Assembly (NCBI GenBank): GCA_965278965.1
Contig: OZ257127.1
Coordinates: 2,604,001 to 2,668,000 of the forward strand
Reading direction: 5' to 3'
DNA length: 64,000 bases
DNA from: UBA10649 sp965278965
GTDB taxonomy: Bacteria; Actinomycetota; Actinomycetes; S36-B12
Part shown: positions 23,850-32,026 of the stretch, in pieces
How the letters are laid out: every line of letters begins with the position of its first letter
How positions within the stretch are numbered: the stretch's first letter is position 1
Program-made: the position numbers and the translations under genes
Notes under the pieces: model-generated
Seen by the model: only the letters and a program-made list of their open reading frames with translations
What the model was told of the DNA's origin: nothing
The model's database searches: none

Positions 23850-24769
23850 CCGGCGGGACCCGGGTCGGGCTCGCGCTGCCGCAGCTCGGCCCGCATGTCG
23901 ACGCGTCGGCGGTCCGCGGGTTCGCGGAGCGGGCCGAGGAGCTCGGCTTCGGCCACCTGTTCGTGCAGCAGCACCTGTTCTACCCGCACGAGGTCGTCTC
24001 CGGGTACTCCGCGCGGCCGGGACTGGCCGTGCCCGAGCCGTACCGGTCGGTGCTGCAGCCGTTCGAGCTGCTGGGCGTCGTCGCGGGATGGACGTCGACG
24101 ATCACGCTGGGCACGAGCATCCTCGTCGCGGGGTACCACCGGCCCGTCGACCTCGCGCAGCGGATCTCGACGCTCGACACGCTGTCGGGGGGTCGGACGG
24201 TGTTCGGGTTCAGCGTCGGCTGGTCGGATGAGGAGCACCAGCAGTACGACGTCGACCCGCGCACGCGGGGGCGCCGGGCCGACGAGCTCATCGACGCGCT
24301 GAAGGCCTGCTGGGGCCCGGACCCCGTCTCGTTCTCGGGGGAGTTCTTCACGATTCCGGCGGCCGACGTGCGGCCGAAGCCGGTGCAGCGCCCGCACCCG
24401 CCGCTCATGTCGGGGATGCGCTCGGAGGCCGGGCTGCGTCGGACCGCGGAGAAGTTCGACGTGTGGAACCCGGCGTCCGGCACGCTCGAGCAGCACCTGG
24501 AGACGTTCGAGCGGCTCGGCACGATGCGGCCGGCCGGCCTGGCGCCGTTGACGATGTGCTGGAACCTGTTCACCCAGCCGCCGGTCGAGGTCGCCAACCT
24601 GCGCACCCTGAGCGTCGACGAGCTGTGCGTGCAGGTCGCGGCAGCTGCGGCTGCCGGGGTCGAGGCTGTGTCGGTCGACGTCAACTTCGACGTCACCGTC
24701 ACGTCGTCCGTGGACTGGCGGTCGGTGCCGGACCGGCTGGCCCCGCTGCTTGAGGCCGCTGCCGGGTGA
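23846..24769 (+). CDS. LLM-class F420-dependent oxidoreductase
   Basis: 307 residues from an overlapping GTG. Luciferase-like monooxygenase TIM barrel: early Gly-Leu-Ala-Leu-Pro-Gln-Leu-Gly strand, Ser-Thr-Ile-Thr-Leu-Gly-Thr-Ser-Ile-Leu-Val, then Leu-Asp-Thr-Leu-Ser-Gly-Gly-Arg and Gly-Trp-Ser-Asp-Glu-Glu typical of actinobacterial F420 or FMN enzymes. Second member at 32023. Cofactor F420 is likely from the host group but cannot be proven from the sequence. Confidence 0.87.
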   Translation: MTGGTRVGLALPQLGPHVDASAVRGFAERAEELGFGHLFVQQHLFYPHEVVSGYSARPGLAVPEPYRSVLQPFELLGVVAGWTSTITLGTSILVAGYHRPVDLAQRISTLDTLSGGRTVFGFSVGWSDEEHQQYDVDPRTRGRRADELIDALKACWGPDPVSFSGEFFTIPAADVRPKPVQRPHPPLMSGMRSEAGLRRTAEKFDVWNPASGTLEQHLETFERLGTMRPAGLAPLTMCWNLFTQPPVEVANLRTLSVDELCVQVAAAAAAGVEAVSVDVNFDVTVTSSVDWRSVPDRLAPLLEAAAG

Positions 24770-25227
24770 CTGTGTCGGACCCCGCGCTTCGTGCCCTGCT
24801 CGACGAGCGGGGGGTGTGCGACGCGCTCTACCGGTACGCCGAGGGTGTGGACCTGCGGGACTGGGATCTCTACCGCACGGCGTTCGCCGACGAGATCGCG
24901 TTCGACATGCGGTCGTACCGTGACGGCTCGGTCGGCACCATGGCCGCCGACGACTGGGTCGCCCGCGCGCGGCACCGGTTCGCCACCCTCGATGCGACGT
25001 CGCACACGATGACGAACCCGCGCGTGGCCGTCGACGGCGACACCGCTATCTGCCTGATGAACGTCGAGGCCACGCACGTCGTCCGCCGCGACGGTGTCGA
25101 CGTGTGGTGCATCCTCGGCGGCCGCTACCGCGACGAGCTCGTGCGGGTGGGTGACACGTGGCGCATCTCCGTGCTGCGCCTGGAGGTCCGCTGGACCCGC
25201 GGCGACCGGTCAGTCCTCGACGCCTGA
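24766..25227 (+). CDS. SnoaL-like (NTF2 fold) protein
   Basis: 153 residues, GTG overlapping the previous stop. N-terminal Tyr-Arg-Tyr-Ala-Glu-Gly-Val-Asp-Leu-Arg-Asp-Trp-Asp-Leu-Tyr and later Thr-Ser-His-Thr-Met-Thr-Asn are SnoaL_4 hallmarks. It ends the ligase operon. Probably a small isomerase, dehydratase or binding protein working with the SDR and F420 enzyme just upstream. Confidence 0.8.
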   Translation: MTVSDPALRALLDERGVCDALYRYAEGVDLRDWDLYRTAFADEIAFDMRSYRDGSVGTMAADDWVARARHRFATLDATSHTMTNPRVAVDGDTAICLMNVEATHVVRRDGVDVWCILGGRYRDELVRVGDTWRISVLRLEVRWTRGDRSVLDA

Positions 25228-25408
25228 CTGCGTCGCGTGCGCGCCTTCCCACTTCCGCGCGTCCTCTTCTTCGCGAGCGGGGAGTTGTCGGGCAGTTTCG
25301 GTGGTGAAACGTCCCAACGAGTCCCCGTTCGCGAAGGTGTTGCGGGGTAACGGCTTCGGCCTGTTGCTGTCGCGGGGGAGTGTCAGGGGGTCGGGGTAGT
25401 TTCGTGGC
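25228..25408. other. Intergenic region before the HNH gene
   Basis: 181 bases. I see a short GTTTC/GAAAC hairpin near 25295-25310 and a CCCCG/CGGGG pair around 25324-25348, neither strong. No open frame with a good ribosome site. It presumably holds the promoter of the HNH gene. Confidence 0.35.
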
Positions 25409-26806
25409 ATGTCAGAGCCCGGTCGCCGTGGGGTGGGGGAGCTCGTTGAGCTGCCCACCGGTCCCGCGCTGGTCGCCGGACTTGGTGGCGTGGAGGTCGC
25501 GGGCCTGTCGGCGAACGACGCGATCACGTACCTGCAGCAGGTCCGTCGAGCCTCGGCCTGGCTGGCCGGCGTGGAGGCACAGGTCCGCCGGGAGGTGACG
25601 GATCGGGTCGTTCAGCATTTCGCGACCGAGGTCGACGGCACCGCGGCGGATCGGTTGTTCGTGAGTGCGGAGCAGCTGGCGTCGGCGGAGATCGCCGCCG
25701 CGACCCGGCTGTCACCTCGTGCGTCGGATGCGCGGATCCAGGAGGCGTTCGACCTGACCGGTCCGTGGCGGCTGATGCTGGACGCGCTCCTGGCCGGCGA
25801 CCTGGGCCTGGAGCATGTCCGCGCGGTCGGGCGCGAACTGCGCAAGGCGCCCGGCTACGGAGACCCCGCCCCGGCCGCGACGGCGCGGTACGAGAAGGCG
25901 TGCGCGAAGGTCCTGGCGAAGGTCGTGCCCTTCGCGGTGACCCACTCGCCGGGCCAGTCGGCCCGGAAGACCGCGCTGCTGGTCATCGCGACCGACCCGG
26001 CCGCGGCGCGGACCAAGCGCCGCGAAGTCGCTGAGGCCGAGCACAACGTGTGGCTACGCCCGGGGGAGGAGCCCGGTACGTGTGAGATCACCGCAACCCT
26101 CCCGACCGCGTACGGGCATGCGGTGATGGACGCGGTGAACGCCCTCGCGGCCGACGCCCGGTTCGAGGTCTCCGATGGATGCGTGACAAAGGGTCAGCGA
26201 CGTGTCGCCGCGTTCACGACCCTGATCCTGGGCGACCCCGGCTCGGTCGGTCAGGTCACCGGCCCGGTCGCCGACGCCAAGCTCGCCGCCCACGTCAATG
26301 TCCTGGTCCCGCTGGCCACCCTGGTCGGGGTGTCCGAGCAGGGCGGCCGGATCGGGACCACCGCCGTGCAGGCCGACGTGCTGCGCGATGTCATCGCCGC
26401 CTGCGGACCGGGCTCCACGATCCGACGTCTGGTCACCGACGAGCACGGGGTGATCCTGGACGCCGGCCGGTCCCGCTACCTCGGCTCCGACATCCAGAAA
26501 CTCGTCATCAAGCTGCGGGACGGGTACTGCCGCGGCGTCGCCTGCGACACCCCCGCCCAGGCCCCCGGCACCGAGATCGACCACGCCACCCCGTTCAGTG
26601 CCGGCGGCCACACGAACATCGCCGAGCTCGGCAGCCTCTGCAAGCACCACCACCAGATCAAAACCCACGGCGGCTGGGACCTGGCCAACACCACCCGCCG
26701 CGGCGACGGCACCTGGCGATCACCCCTCGGCCGGATCTACCACCACGAAGCCCCCGACCTCATCCCCCCACCACCCGAGCCGGATCCCGACCCACCACCC
26801 TTCTAG
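25409..26806 (+). CDS. DUF222 / HNH endonuclease (13E12-repeat type) protein
   Basis: 465 residues. N-terminal ~330 residues match the DUF222 region; the C-terminal HNH nuclease motif is Ile-Asp-His-Ala-Thr-Pro with Gly-Gly-x-Thr-Asn and Cys-Lys-His-His-His. A proline-rich tail follows. These genes are multi-copy in actinobacteria (REP13E12 family of mycobacteria) and behave like mobile or selfish elements; none of the neighbours is functionally related. An 18-base perfect hairpin follows six bases after its stop. Confidence 0.9.
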   Translation: MSEPGRRGVGELVELPTGPALVAGLGGVEVAGLSANDAITYLQQVRRASAWLAGVEAQVRREVTDRVVQHFATEVDGTAADRLFVSAEQLASAEIAAATRLSPRASDARIQEAFDLTGPWRLMLDALLAGDLGLEHVRAVGRELRKAPGYGDPAPAATARYEKACAKVLAKVVPFAVTHSPGQSARKTALLVIATDPAAARTKRREVAEAEHNVWLRPGEEPGTCEITATLPTAYGHAVMDAVNALAADARFEVSDGCVTKGQRRVAAFTTLILGDPGSVGQVTGPVADAKLAAHVNVLVPLATLVGVSEQGGRIGTTAVQADVLRDVIAACGPGSTIRRLVTDEHGVILDAGRSRYLGSDIQKLVIKLRDGYCRGVACDTPAQAPGTEIDHATPFSAGGHTNIAELGSLCKHHHQIKTHGGWDLANTTRRGDGTWRSPLGRIYHHEAPDLIPPPPEPDPDPPPF

Positions 26807-26811
26807 GGCGA

Positions 26812-26863
26812 TTCCATACGCCAGCGTCAGTCCAACGCGGCCTTGTGACGCTGGCGTATGGAA
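26812..26863. terminator. 18-base perfect hairpin after the HNH gene
   Basis: Left arm 26812-26829 and right arm 26846-26863 are perfectly complementary (starting TTCCATACGCC and ending GGCGTATGGAA), with a 16-base loop. It lies between the HNH gene and the convergent HAD gene. It can serve as a bidirectional terminator, or mark the end of a small mobile unit. No matching arm was seen on the 5' side of the HNH gene. Confidence 0.65.
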
Positions 26864-26870
26864 ACGCGGG

Positions 26871-27542
26871 CTACGGCAGCAGGATTGCGCGCAGGGTCGT
26901 TGCGTCGTCGACGACGTAGGTCGCGCCGATGCCGTCGAACTCACCGGGCACCGAGTAGCCCCAGGTGACGCCGATCGCGTCGGTGCCGTGGGACAGGCCG
27001 GCGCGCACGTCGAGGTCGCGGTCGCCGATCATCACCGCGGACGTCCCGTCGGCGGCGGCCCCGAGCAGGTCGAGCGCGTACGCGACGACCTCGTCCTTAG
27101 CCTGCCGGGACCCGTCGGTCTCCGAGCCGGCCACGACGGTGAAGAACTCAGCGATCCCGGCCCGCTCGAGGATCCGGCTCGCCGACTCGTGCGGCTTGGC
27201 CGTGGCCAGCCCGAGGGTGACCCCGCGTCCGTGGAGCTCGCGCACGAGCTCGAAGGTGCCGGGGTACGCGTCGAAGTCGTACTCGCTGTCGTGGAAGTAC
27301 TTCTCGCAGTACAGGTCGAGGAACCGCTGGATGTCGGCCGGGTCCGTGATGCCGTAGACCCGAGGCAGGATGTAGTCGAGCGGCGGACCCATGAACTCGT
27401 CCAGCTCGGCGCTCGTCGGAACGATGCCGAAACCGTCGAGGAGCGCGTGCCGCAGCGCGGCGTGGATCCCGGGCTCGGAGTCGACGAGCGTCCCGTCGAG
27501 GTCGAACAGCACGACCGCGTAGGCCGCTGCGCTACCGCTCAC
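26871..27542 (-). CDS. HAD-family phosphatase (Gph/PGMB-like)
   Basis: 223 residues from a GTG overlapping the SDR stop (GTGA). Motif I Phe-Asp-Leu-Asp-Gly-Thr with D14 as nucleophile and D16 as acid, motif II around Leu-Ala-Thr-Ala-Lys, motif III Ala-Lys-Asp-Glu, motif IV Ile-Gly-Asp-Arg-x-Leu-Asp. Helical cap between motifs I and II, as in phosphoglycolate phosphatases. Hydrolyses a small phosphomonoester. In an operon with SDR, tandem SnoaL and ferredoxin; it could dephosphorylate a phosphorylated catabolite (inference). Confidence 0.9.
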   Translation of the reverse strand: MSGSAAAYAVVLFDLDGTLVDSEPGIHAALRHALLDGFGIVPTSAELDEFMGPPLDYILPRVYGITDPADIQRFLDLYCEKYFHDSEYDFDAYPGTFELVRELHGRGVTLGLATAKPHESASRILERAGIAEFFTVVAGSETDGSRQAKDEVVAYALDLLGAAADGTSAVMIGDRDLDVRAGLSHGTDAIGVTWGYSVPGEFDGIGATYVVDDATTLRAILLP

Positions 27543-28336
27543 GCGCGCAGTCCGCGCCAGGCGAGCATCCCGCCGTCCACCTCGTACACGCCGCCGGTCA
27601 CGAACGACGCGGCATCCGAGGCCAGGAAGCAAGCGACCGCCGCGACCTCGGACGGCTCGCCGAGCCGGGGGATCAGCTGGGCGCCGGTCATGTGCTTCTC
27701 GCGGTACTCCCGGTCCTCAGCCGCGTCCAGGAAGCCCAGGGCCATCGGCGTCGCGATGACGCCCGGGAGGTACGCGTTGACGCGCACCGTCGGCGCCAGG
27801 GCGATCGCCGCCGACTTCGTCAGGTTCACGAGCGCCGCCTTGCTCGCCGCGTAGGCGACCGCGTCCTGCGCCCCGTTCGCCGCAGACACCGAGGAGGCGT
27901 TCACGACCGACGGCCCGTGGTCCGAGGCCAGCAGGGCCGGTGCCGCGGCACGCATGAGGAGCCAGGGCGCTCGGACGTTGACCGCGAACACCAGGTCCCA
28001 CGTCGCGGGGTCGGTCCCGAGGAGCCCGGGGTGCTCGACGAACGCCGAGTCGATCACGCCGGCGTTGTTGATCAGGGTGTCGAGGCCGTCGCCGAACGCG
28101 ACCGCCTCGGCCACCAGCGCCTCGATCTGCTCGGCGTCTGTGAGGTCGGCGCGGATGACGGTCGACCGGGCGCCGGCAGCCTCGACGAGCGACGCCGTCT
28201 CCTGGGCTCCTTCGACGTGGACGTCGACCACTGTCACGGAGGCCGCCCCCTGGCGGGCGCACTCGACCGCGATCGCCCTACCCATTCCCTGAGCGGCGCC
28301 GGTGACGACGACCCGCTTGCCGTCGAGGTCGCTCAT
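27539..28336 (-). CDS. Short-chain dehydrogenase/reductase
   Basis: 265 residues, ATG overlapping the stop of the tandem SnoaL gene and its own stop overlapping the HAD start. Thr-Gly-Ala-Ala-Gln-Gly-Met-Gly cofactor motif (12-19), Asn-Asn-Ala-Gly (90-93), Tyr162-x3-Lys166. Cys-Phe-Leu-Ala-Ser-Asp and Val-Asp-Gly-Gly-Met at the C terminus are classical. Coupled translation on both sides argues it acts in one pathway with its neighbours. Confidence 0.92.
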   Translation of the reverse strand: MSDLDGKRVVVTGAAQGMGRAIAVECARQGAASVTVVDVHVEGAQETASLVEAAGARSTVIRADLTDAEQIEALVAEAVAFGDGLDTLINNAGVIDSAFVEHPGLLGTDPATWDLVFAVNVRAPWLLMRAAAPALLASDHGPSVVNASSVSAANGAQDAVAYAASKAALVNLTKSAAIALAPTVRVNAYLPGVIATPMALGFLDAAEDREYREKHMTGAQLIPRLGEPSEVAAVACFLASDAASFVTGGVYEVDGGMLAWRGLRA

Positions 28337-29244
28337 GCGTCGCCGTCCGCCTCGCTCGCCCAGCCCACGCGCGAGTCGGCGTGCGCGTCGATCTCGATCT
28401 CCCGCTCGGCGAGGTAGCCGACGCCGTCCACGACCAGTACGCGGTCGCGGTAGGTCCCCCAGCCGACGATCGACGTGTCGTCCCCCGCGAACGTGTACAG
28501 CAGGTACGTCTCGACCGCTGCCTCGCCGGGGCCGGTGGACGTGACCGATGGGTTCGTCAGGAAGTGACGGCGGGCGACGGGTCCGGCCAGCGCGCCCCGG
28601 TAGTAGGCGAGGATCTCGGCCCGCCCGCGCCGGGTCCCGCTGCGGGTCGTGAGCACGGCGTCCTCGGTGAAGCACTGCTCCAGCAGGTCCAGGTCGACGG
28701 TGTCGACCGCTTGCGCGTACCGCTGCCCGACCGCGCGTGCGAGCTCGGCCGTCTCGAGCTGCTCGAGCCGCGCGCCCAGGGAGGTGATGCTGCCGGCGAG
28801 GTGCTGCGCGGGGGTGAACTCCTTGCGAAAGATGCGGCCAACGCCGTCGGTGACACGGACCTCGTCCCGGTAGACGCCCCAGCCGACGGCATCGGCGCCG
28901 CCGCCGACCATCGTGTACTGGATCGTCGCGGTGACGACCGCGGCGCCCGGCCCCGTGACGTCGACGCGGGCGTTCGTGATCTGGTGGCACGGGGTGAACG
29001 GGACCTCCAGCGCCTGTTGGAGTGACGCGACGATCGCCTCGCGTCCGCGGAGCTCGCCGTCCGGCGCGGGCATGACGGCATCGGCGTCCAGTGCCGAGGC
29101 GACGAGGTCCCAGTCGCGGGCGTCGAGGCCGGCGACGTACCGGTGCACGGCTTCCCGGGCGGCCTCGGCGGTCTCCAGCCGGTCGAGCCGGGCGGCGAGC
29201 GCCCCAATGACGTCGGCTGCGGTGTCTTCGGCGGTCGCGTCCAT
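28333..29244 (-). CDS. Tandem double-SnoaL (NTF2 fold) protein
   Basis: 303 residues from the ATG at 29244, about nine bases after GAGGAGG; the ATG at 29253 that overlaps the ferredoxin stop is possible but too close to that site. Two SnoaL domains in a row: about residues 25-145 (Tyr-Val-Ala-Gly-Leu-Asp-Ala-Arg-Asp-Trp) and about 160-290 (Tyr-Ala-Gln-Ala-Val-Asp-Thr-Val-Asp-Leu), each with a His-x2-Thr-Asn segment and a Gly-Trp-Gly-x-Tyr-Arg-Asp strand. Single-domain relatives are about 150 residues, so this is an internal duplication or fusion. Function unknown. Confidence 0.82.
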   Translation of the reverse strand: MDATAEDTAADVIGALAARLDRLETAEAAREAVHRYVAGLDARDWDLVASALDADAVMPAPDGELRGREAIVASLQQALEVPFTPCHQITNARVDVTGPGAAVVTATIQYTMVGGGADAVGWGVYRDEVRVTDGVGRIFRKEFTPAQHLAGSITSLGARLEQLETAELARAVGQRYAQAVDTVDLDLLEQCFTEDAVLTTRSGTRRGRAEILAYYRGALAGPVARRHFLTNPSVTSTGPGEAAVETYLLYTFAGDDTSIVGWGTYRDRVLVVDGVGYLAEREIEIDAHADSRVGWASEADGDA

Positions 29245-29249
29245 GGGTG

Positions 29250-29561
29250 TCATCCCTCCTCGATTGGCCGGACGCCGCGCTTGGTGAGCGTGACCGGACC
29301 CGTGACGGTCAGTCGGCAGGCGAGCCGGCGTTCGGGGGAGACCATCCCGACGGTGCGCAGGAGGGTGGCCTCCTCGTCCTCGGGCATCGGACCGCAGTTC
29401 TCCGTCCCGGAGCGGATGATGCTCACGCACAACCCGCACTCCGCCGACTGCTGGCACTCCGTGGGCCAGGCGTAGCCGGCGTCGTGGGCCGCCGCCATGA
29501 CGCTCTGGCCGGTCGGGACCTCGAGCTCCAGGCCAAGGGGCAGGACCGTCACTGTGGGCAT
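29250..29561 (-). CDS. [2Fe-2S] ferredoxin
   Basis: 103 residues, ATG behind GGGAG. Ligands C36-x5-C42-x2-C45 and C82 (Leu-Ala-Cys-Arg) match plant/adrenodoxin-type ferredoxins. It passes electrons to an oxygenase; the window has two Rieske oxygenases (1-1317, 41151-42362) without adjacent ferredoxins and no ferredoxin reductase, so it may serve one of them (inference). First gene of a four-gene minus-strand operon. Confidence 0.93.
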   Translation of the reverse strand: MPTVTVLPLGLELEVPTGQSVMAAAHDAGYAWPTECQQSAECGLCVSIIRSGTENCGPMPEDEEATLLRTVGMVSPERRLACRLTVTGPVTLTKRGVRPIEEG

Positions 29562-29627
29562 CGCACTCCCGTCCGCTAGCCGAGGACCGGCGTTTCCCCA
29601 AAGGGGTACTTACCGTAGTCCGATGCT

Positions 29628-29633
29628 AGTAAC
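29628..29633 (+). promoter_or_regulatory. AGTAAC motif in divergent region ferredoxin / SDR
   Basis: GCTAGTAACATG sits in the 130-base region 29562-29691 between the ferredoxin operon and the SDR at 29692. AT-rich from 29595 to 29640. Shares the core found at 7229, 21429, 52481, 57566 and 62827. Confidence 0.42.
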
Positions 29634-29691
29634 ATGCCAACCCTCTCCTCGGGCAGAACGACGTCCGACTGGCAACGACGATGGGAAAGCA

Positions 29692-30456
29692 ATGGATCTC
29701 GGTCTCTCCGGCAAGCGCGCCCTGGTGACGGGCGGCACCCGCGGCATCGGCCGCGCCACGGTCGACCTGCTCGCGGCGGAGGGTGCCTCGGTCGCCTTCT
29801 GCGCCCGCGACGCGGCAGCGGTCGACGAGTACGCCAACGAGCTGCGCGCCGGCGGGACGACGGTGTTCGCCGCGGTCGTCGACGTCAGCAAGGAGGATGA
29901 GCTCAAGGGCTTCATCCGCGACTCCGCCGAGGCCCTCGGCGGGCTCGACATCCTCGTGTCCAACGTGACCGGCGGCTCCCTCAAGGGCCCGGAGCAGTGG
30001 CAGCAGAGCCTGGAGCTCGACCTCCTGCCGCTTGTCCACCTCATCGACGAGGGAACGCCGATCCTCGAGGCTGCCGGCGGCGGTTCGATCGTGGCGCTGT
30101 CGTCGACCTTCGGGTTCGACAACGTCTGGCCCAGCTCGCCCAACTCCTACGGCGCGTTCAAGGCGGCGATCATCCGGCATGCGTCGGCCGCCGCGCACGC
30201 GCTCGCGCCCAAGGGCATCCGGGTCAACACCGTCTCGCCCGGTCCGACCTACTTCGAGAGCGGCGACTGGGCCAAGATCAAGGCCGGCCGGCCCGAGGTC
30301 TACGACAAGGTCCTCGCCTCGATCCCGATCGGTCGCATGGGCACGCCGGAGCAGGTCGCCGCGGCGATCGTCGCCCTCGCCAGCCCCGCGTTCGGCTACT
30401 GCGTCGGCACCAACGTGGTGTGCGACGGAGGAATGACCGTCCGCACGCAGTACTGA
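29692..30456 (+). CDS. Short-chain dehydrogenase/reductase
   Basis: 254 residues; ATG with a weak GGGAAAG upstream. Cofactor motif Thr-Gly-Gly-Thr-Arg-Gly-Ile-Gly (13-20). In place of Asn-Ala-Gly it has Ser-Asn-Val-Thr-Gly-Gly, like the glucose/ribitol or BphB-unrelated SDR subgroup that resembles 3-oxoacyl reductases with Asn-Val. Catalytic Tyr153-x3-Lys157. First gene of the six-gene plus-strand run to 34589. Confidence 0.9.
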   Translation: MDLGLSGKRALVTGGTRGIGRATVDLLAAEGASVAFCARDAAAVDEYANELRAGGTTVFAAVVDVSKEDELKGFIRDSAEALGGLDILVSNVTGGSLKGPEQWQQSLELDLLPLVHLIDEGTPILEAAGGGSIVALSSTFGFDNVWPSSPNSYGAFKAAIIRHASAAAHALAPKGIRVNTVSPGPTYFESGDWAKIKAGRPEVYDKVLASIPIGRMGTPEQVAAAIVALASPAFGYCVGTNVVCDGGMTVRTQY

Positions 30457-30461
30457 GTCCG

Positions 30462-31271
30462 GTGGCCCAGCCAGCCCGCTGCCCGTCGGGGCGGGTCGAC
30501 GTCGCGCTCGTCGTCGGTGGACGATGGCACGACGTCGACTTCGCCCGGCAGCGGCTGCTGGCTGGCCTCGGCGAGCACGACGCCGTGCGCTGCACGGTGC
30601 ACACGGACTTCTCCGACGTCGACACCCTCACGGCGGCCGACGCCGTCGTCGCATACACGTGCGACGTGCGGCCGTCGGCCGAGGAGGCCCTGGCCCTGAC
30701 CGGCGCGGTGGCTGCGGGCGGCCGGCTCCTGGCCCTGCACGCGACGAACTCCGCGATCGACGCCCCGGCCCCGGGGGCCGCGCGCGTGTTCGCCACCCCG
30801 GACGCCATGCCCGAGTTCAGTGCGCTCCTGGGCAACCGCTTCCTGGCCCACCCGCGGATCGCCCCGTACCTCATCGAGCCGGTCGAGCCCGCTCACCCGC
30901 TCGTCGAAGGGGTGGGCGCGTTCACCACGACCGACGAGATCTATGTGACAGCGACCGCCGGGGACCTGCGCGTGCTCCTAGACGTCGCGTACGACGGCCC
31001 GTGCCCCGGGTTCGAGACCGACCACGGCTCGGGCCGTCACCCCGTCCTCTACACGCGTCCGGTCGGACGCGGCGAGGTCACCTACCTCACGCTCGGCCAC
31101 TGCCGAGGACGCTTCGACGTCGCCGACCTCGGCACCGCCGATCTCGGCGTCGTCGACCGCGTCGCGTGGCAGTCGGCCGAGTACCGCGAGGTGCTGAGGC
31201 GGTGCCTGGCGTGGGCCGTGCATGCAGACGACTGGCCGGCGTGCCCGGCCACCGAACAGGAGGCAGCATGA
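30462..31271 (+). CDS. ThuA-like protein (class I amidotransferase fold)
   Basis: 269 residues from a GTG five bases after the SDR stop; ribosome site poor. ThuA-type fold: Val-Val-Gly-Gly strand, Leu-Leu-Ala-Leu-His-Ala-Thr loop (the His of ThuA proteins), then a Val-Thr-Tyr-Leu-Thr-Leu-Gly-His strand with Gly-His near the C terminus. ThuA proteins are implicated in trehalose/ketosugar use and often sit with oxidoreductases and sugar isomerases; exact reaction unclear. Second family member at 51544. Overlaps the next SDR by ATGA. Confidence 0.8.
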   Translation: MAQPARCPSGRVDVALVVGGRWHDVDFARQRLLAGLGEHDAVRCTVHTDFSDVDTLTAADAVVAYTCDVRPSAEEALALTGAVAAGGRLLALHATNSAIDAPAPGAARVFATPDAMPEFSALLGNRFLAHPRIAPYLIEPVEPAHPLVEGVGAFTTTDEIYVTATAGDLRVLLDVAYDGPCPGFETDHGSGRHPVLYTRPVGRGEVTYLTLGHCRGRFDVADLGTADLGVVDRVAWQSAEYREVLRRCLAWAVHADDWPACPATEQEAA

Positions 31272-32026
31272 GTGAGATCGGGACCGCCGTCGTCACCGGA
31301 GCCGGCCAGGGGATCGGCCGTGCCGTCGCGCAGCGGCTGGCCCGCGACGGCTACGACGTCCTGGCCGTCGACCGCAGCGAGGCGATCCATGCGGTCGCCG
31401 AGGAGCTCGGTGTCCGTAGCGCCGTCGCCGACGTCACCGACGACGCGCAGGTGGCCGCCCTGGCGGAGCTGGCTCCGGACTGCCGCGTCCTGGTCAACAA
31501 CGCGGCGATCCAGATCTACGTCGACCTCCTGCACACGACCCACGACGAGATGCGACAGGTGCTCGACGTCAACGTGATCGGCCCGGTCCTCGTGGCACAG
31601 ACCCTCGTGCCGGTCATGGGGGCCAACGGGGGCGGCGCCATCGTGAACCTGTCGTCGATCGTGTCCCGCGCGCACGCGGCGACGGCCTCGCTCTACCCGA
31701 CGTCGAAGGCGGCGATCAACCAGCTCACCCAGGCGATGGCAGTCGAGTTCGCCCCGCTGGGCATCCGCTGTAACGCCGTCGGCCCGGGCACGGTTCTGAC
31801 CGAGGGCACAGCCGGCCACTACGGCGCGGCGGAGGCGCAGGCGCGAATAGCCGGCGTCCTTCCCGTCCCACGGATGGGCGAGCCGGCGGACATCGCCAAC
31901 GCCGTGAGCTTCCTGTGCTCGGCGGAGGCCTCCTGGGTCACCGGCCAGGTCCTGTTCGTAGATGGCGGGTTCTCCGCGTCGCAGGGTCAGTTCTTCCGCG
32001 CCGCGCGGAAGGCGTTCCAGCCGTGA
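31268..32026 (+). CDS. Short-chain dehydrogenase/reductase
   Basis: 252 residues, ATG overlapping the ThuA stop. Thr-Gly-Ala-Gly-Gln-Gly-Ile-Gly motif (10-17), Asp35 for NAD, Asn-Asn-Ala-Ala (77-80), Tyr143-x3-Lys147. Its stop overlaps the GTG of the F420-type gene. Coupled on both sides inside the 29692-34589 operon. Confidence 0.92.
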   Translation: MSEIGTAVVTGAGQGIGRAVAQRLARDGYDVLAVDRSEAIHAVAEELGVRSAVADVTDDAQVAALAELAPDCRVLVNNAAIQIYVDLLHTTHDEMRQVLDVNVIGPVLVAQTLVPVMGANGGGAIVNLSSIVSRAHAATASLYPTSKAAINQLTQAMAVEFAPLGIRCNAVGPGTVLTEGTAGHYGAAEAQARIAGVLPVPRMGEPADIANAVSFLCSAEASWVTGQVLFVDGGFSASQGQFFRAARKAFQP

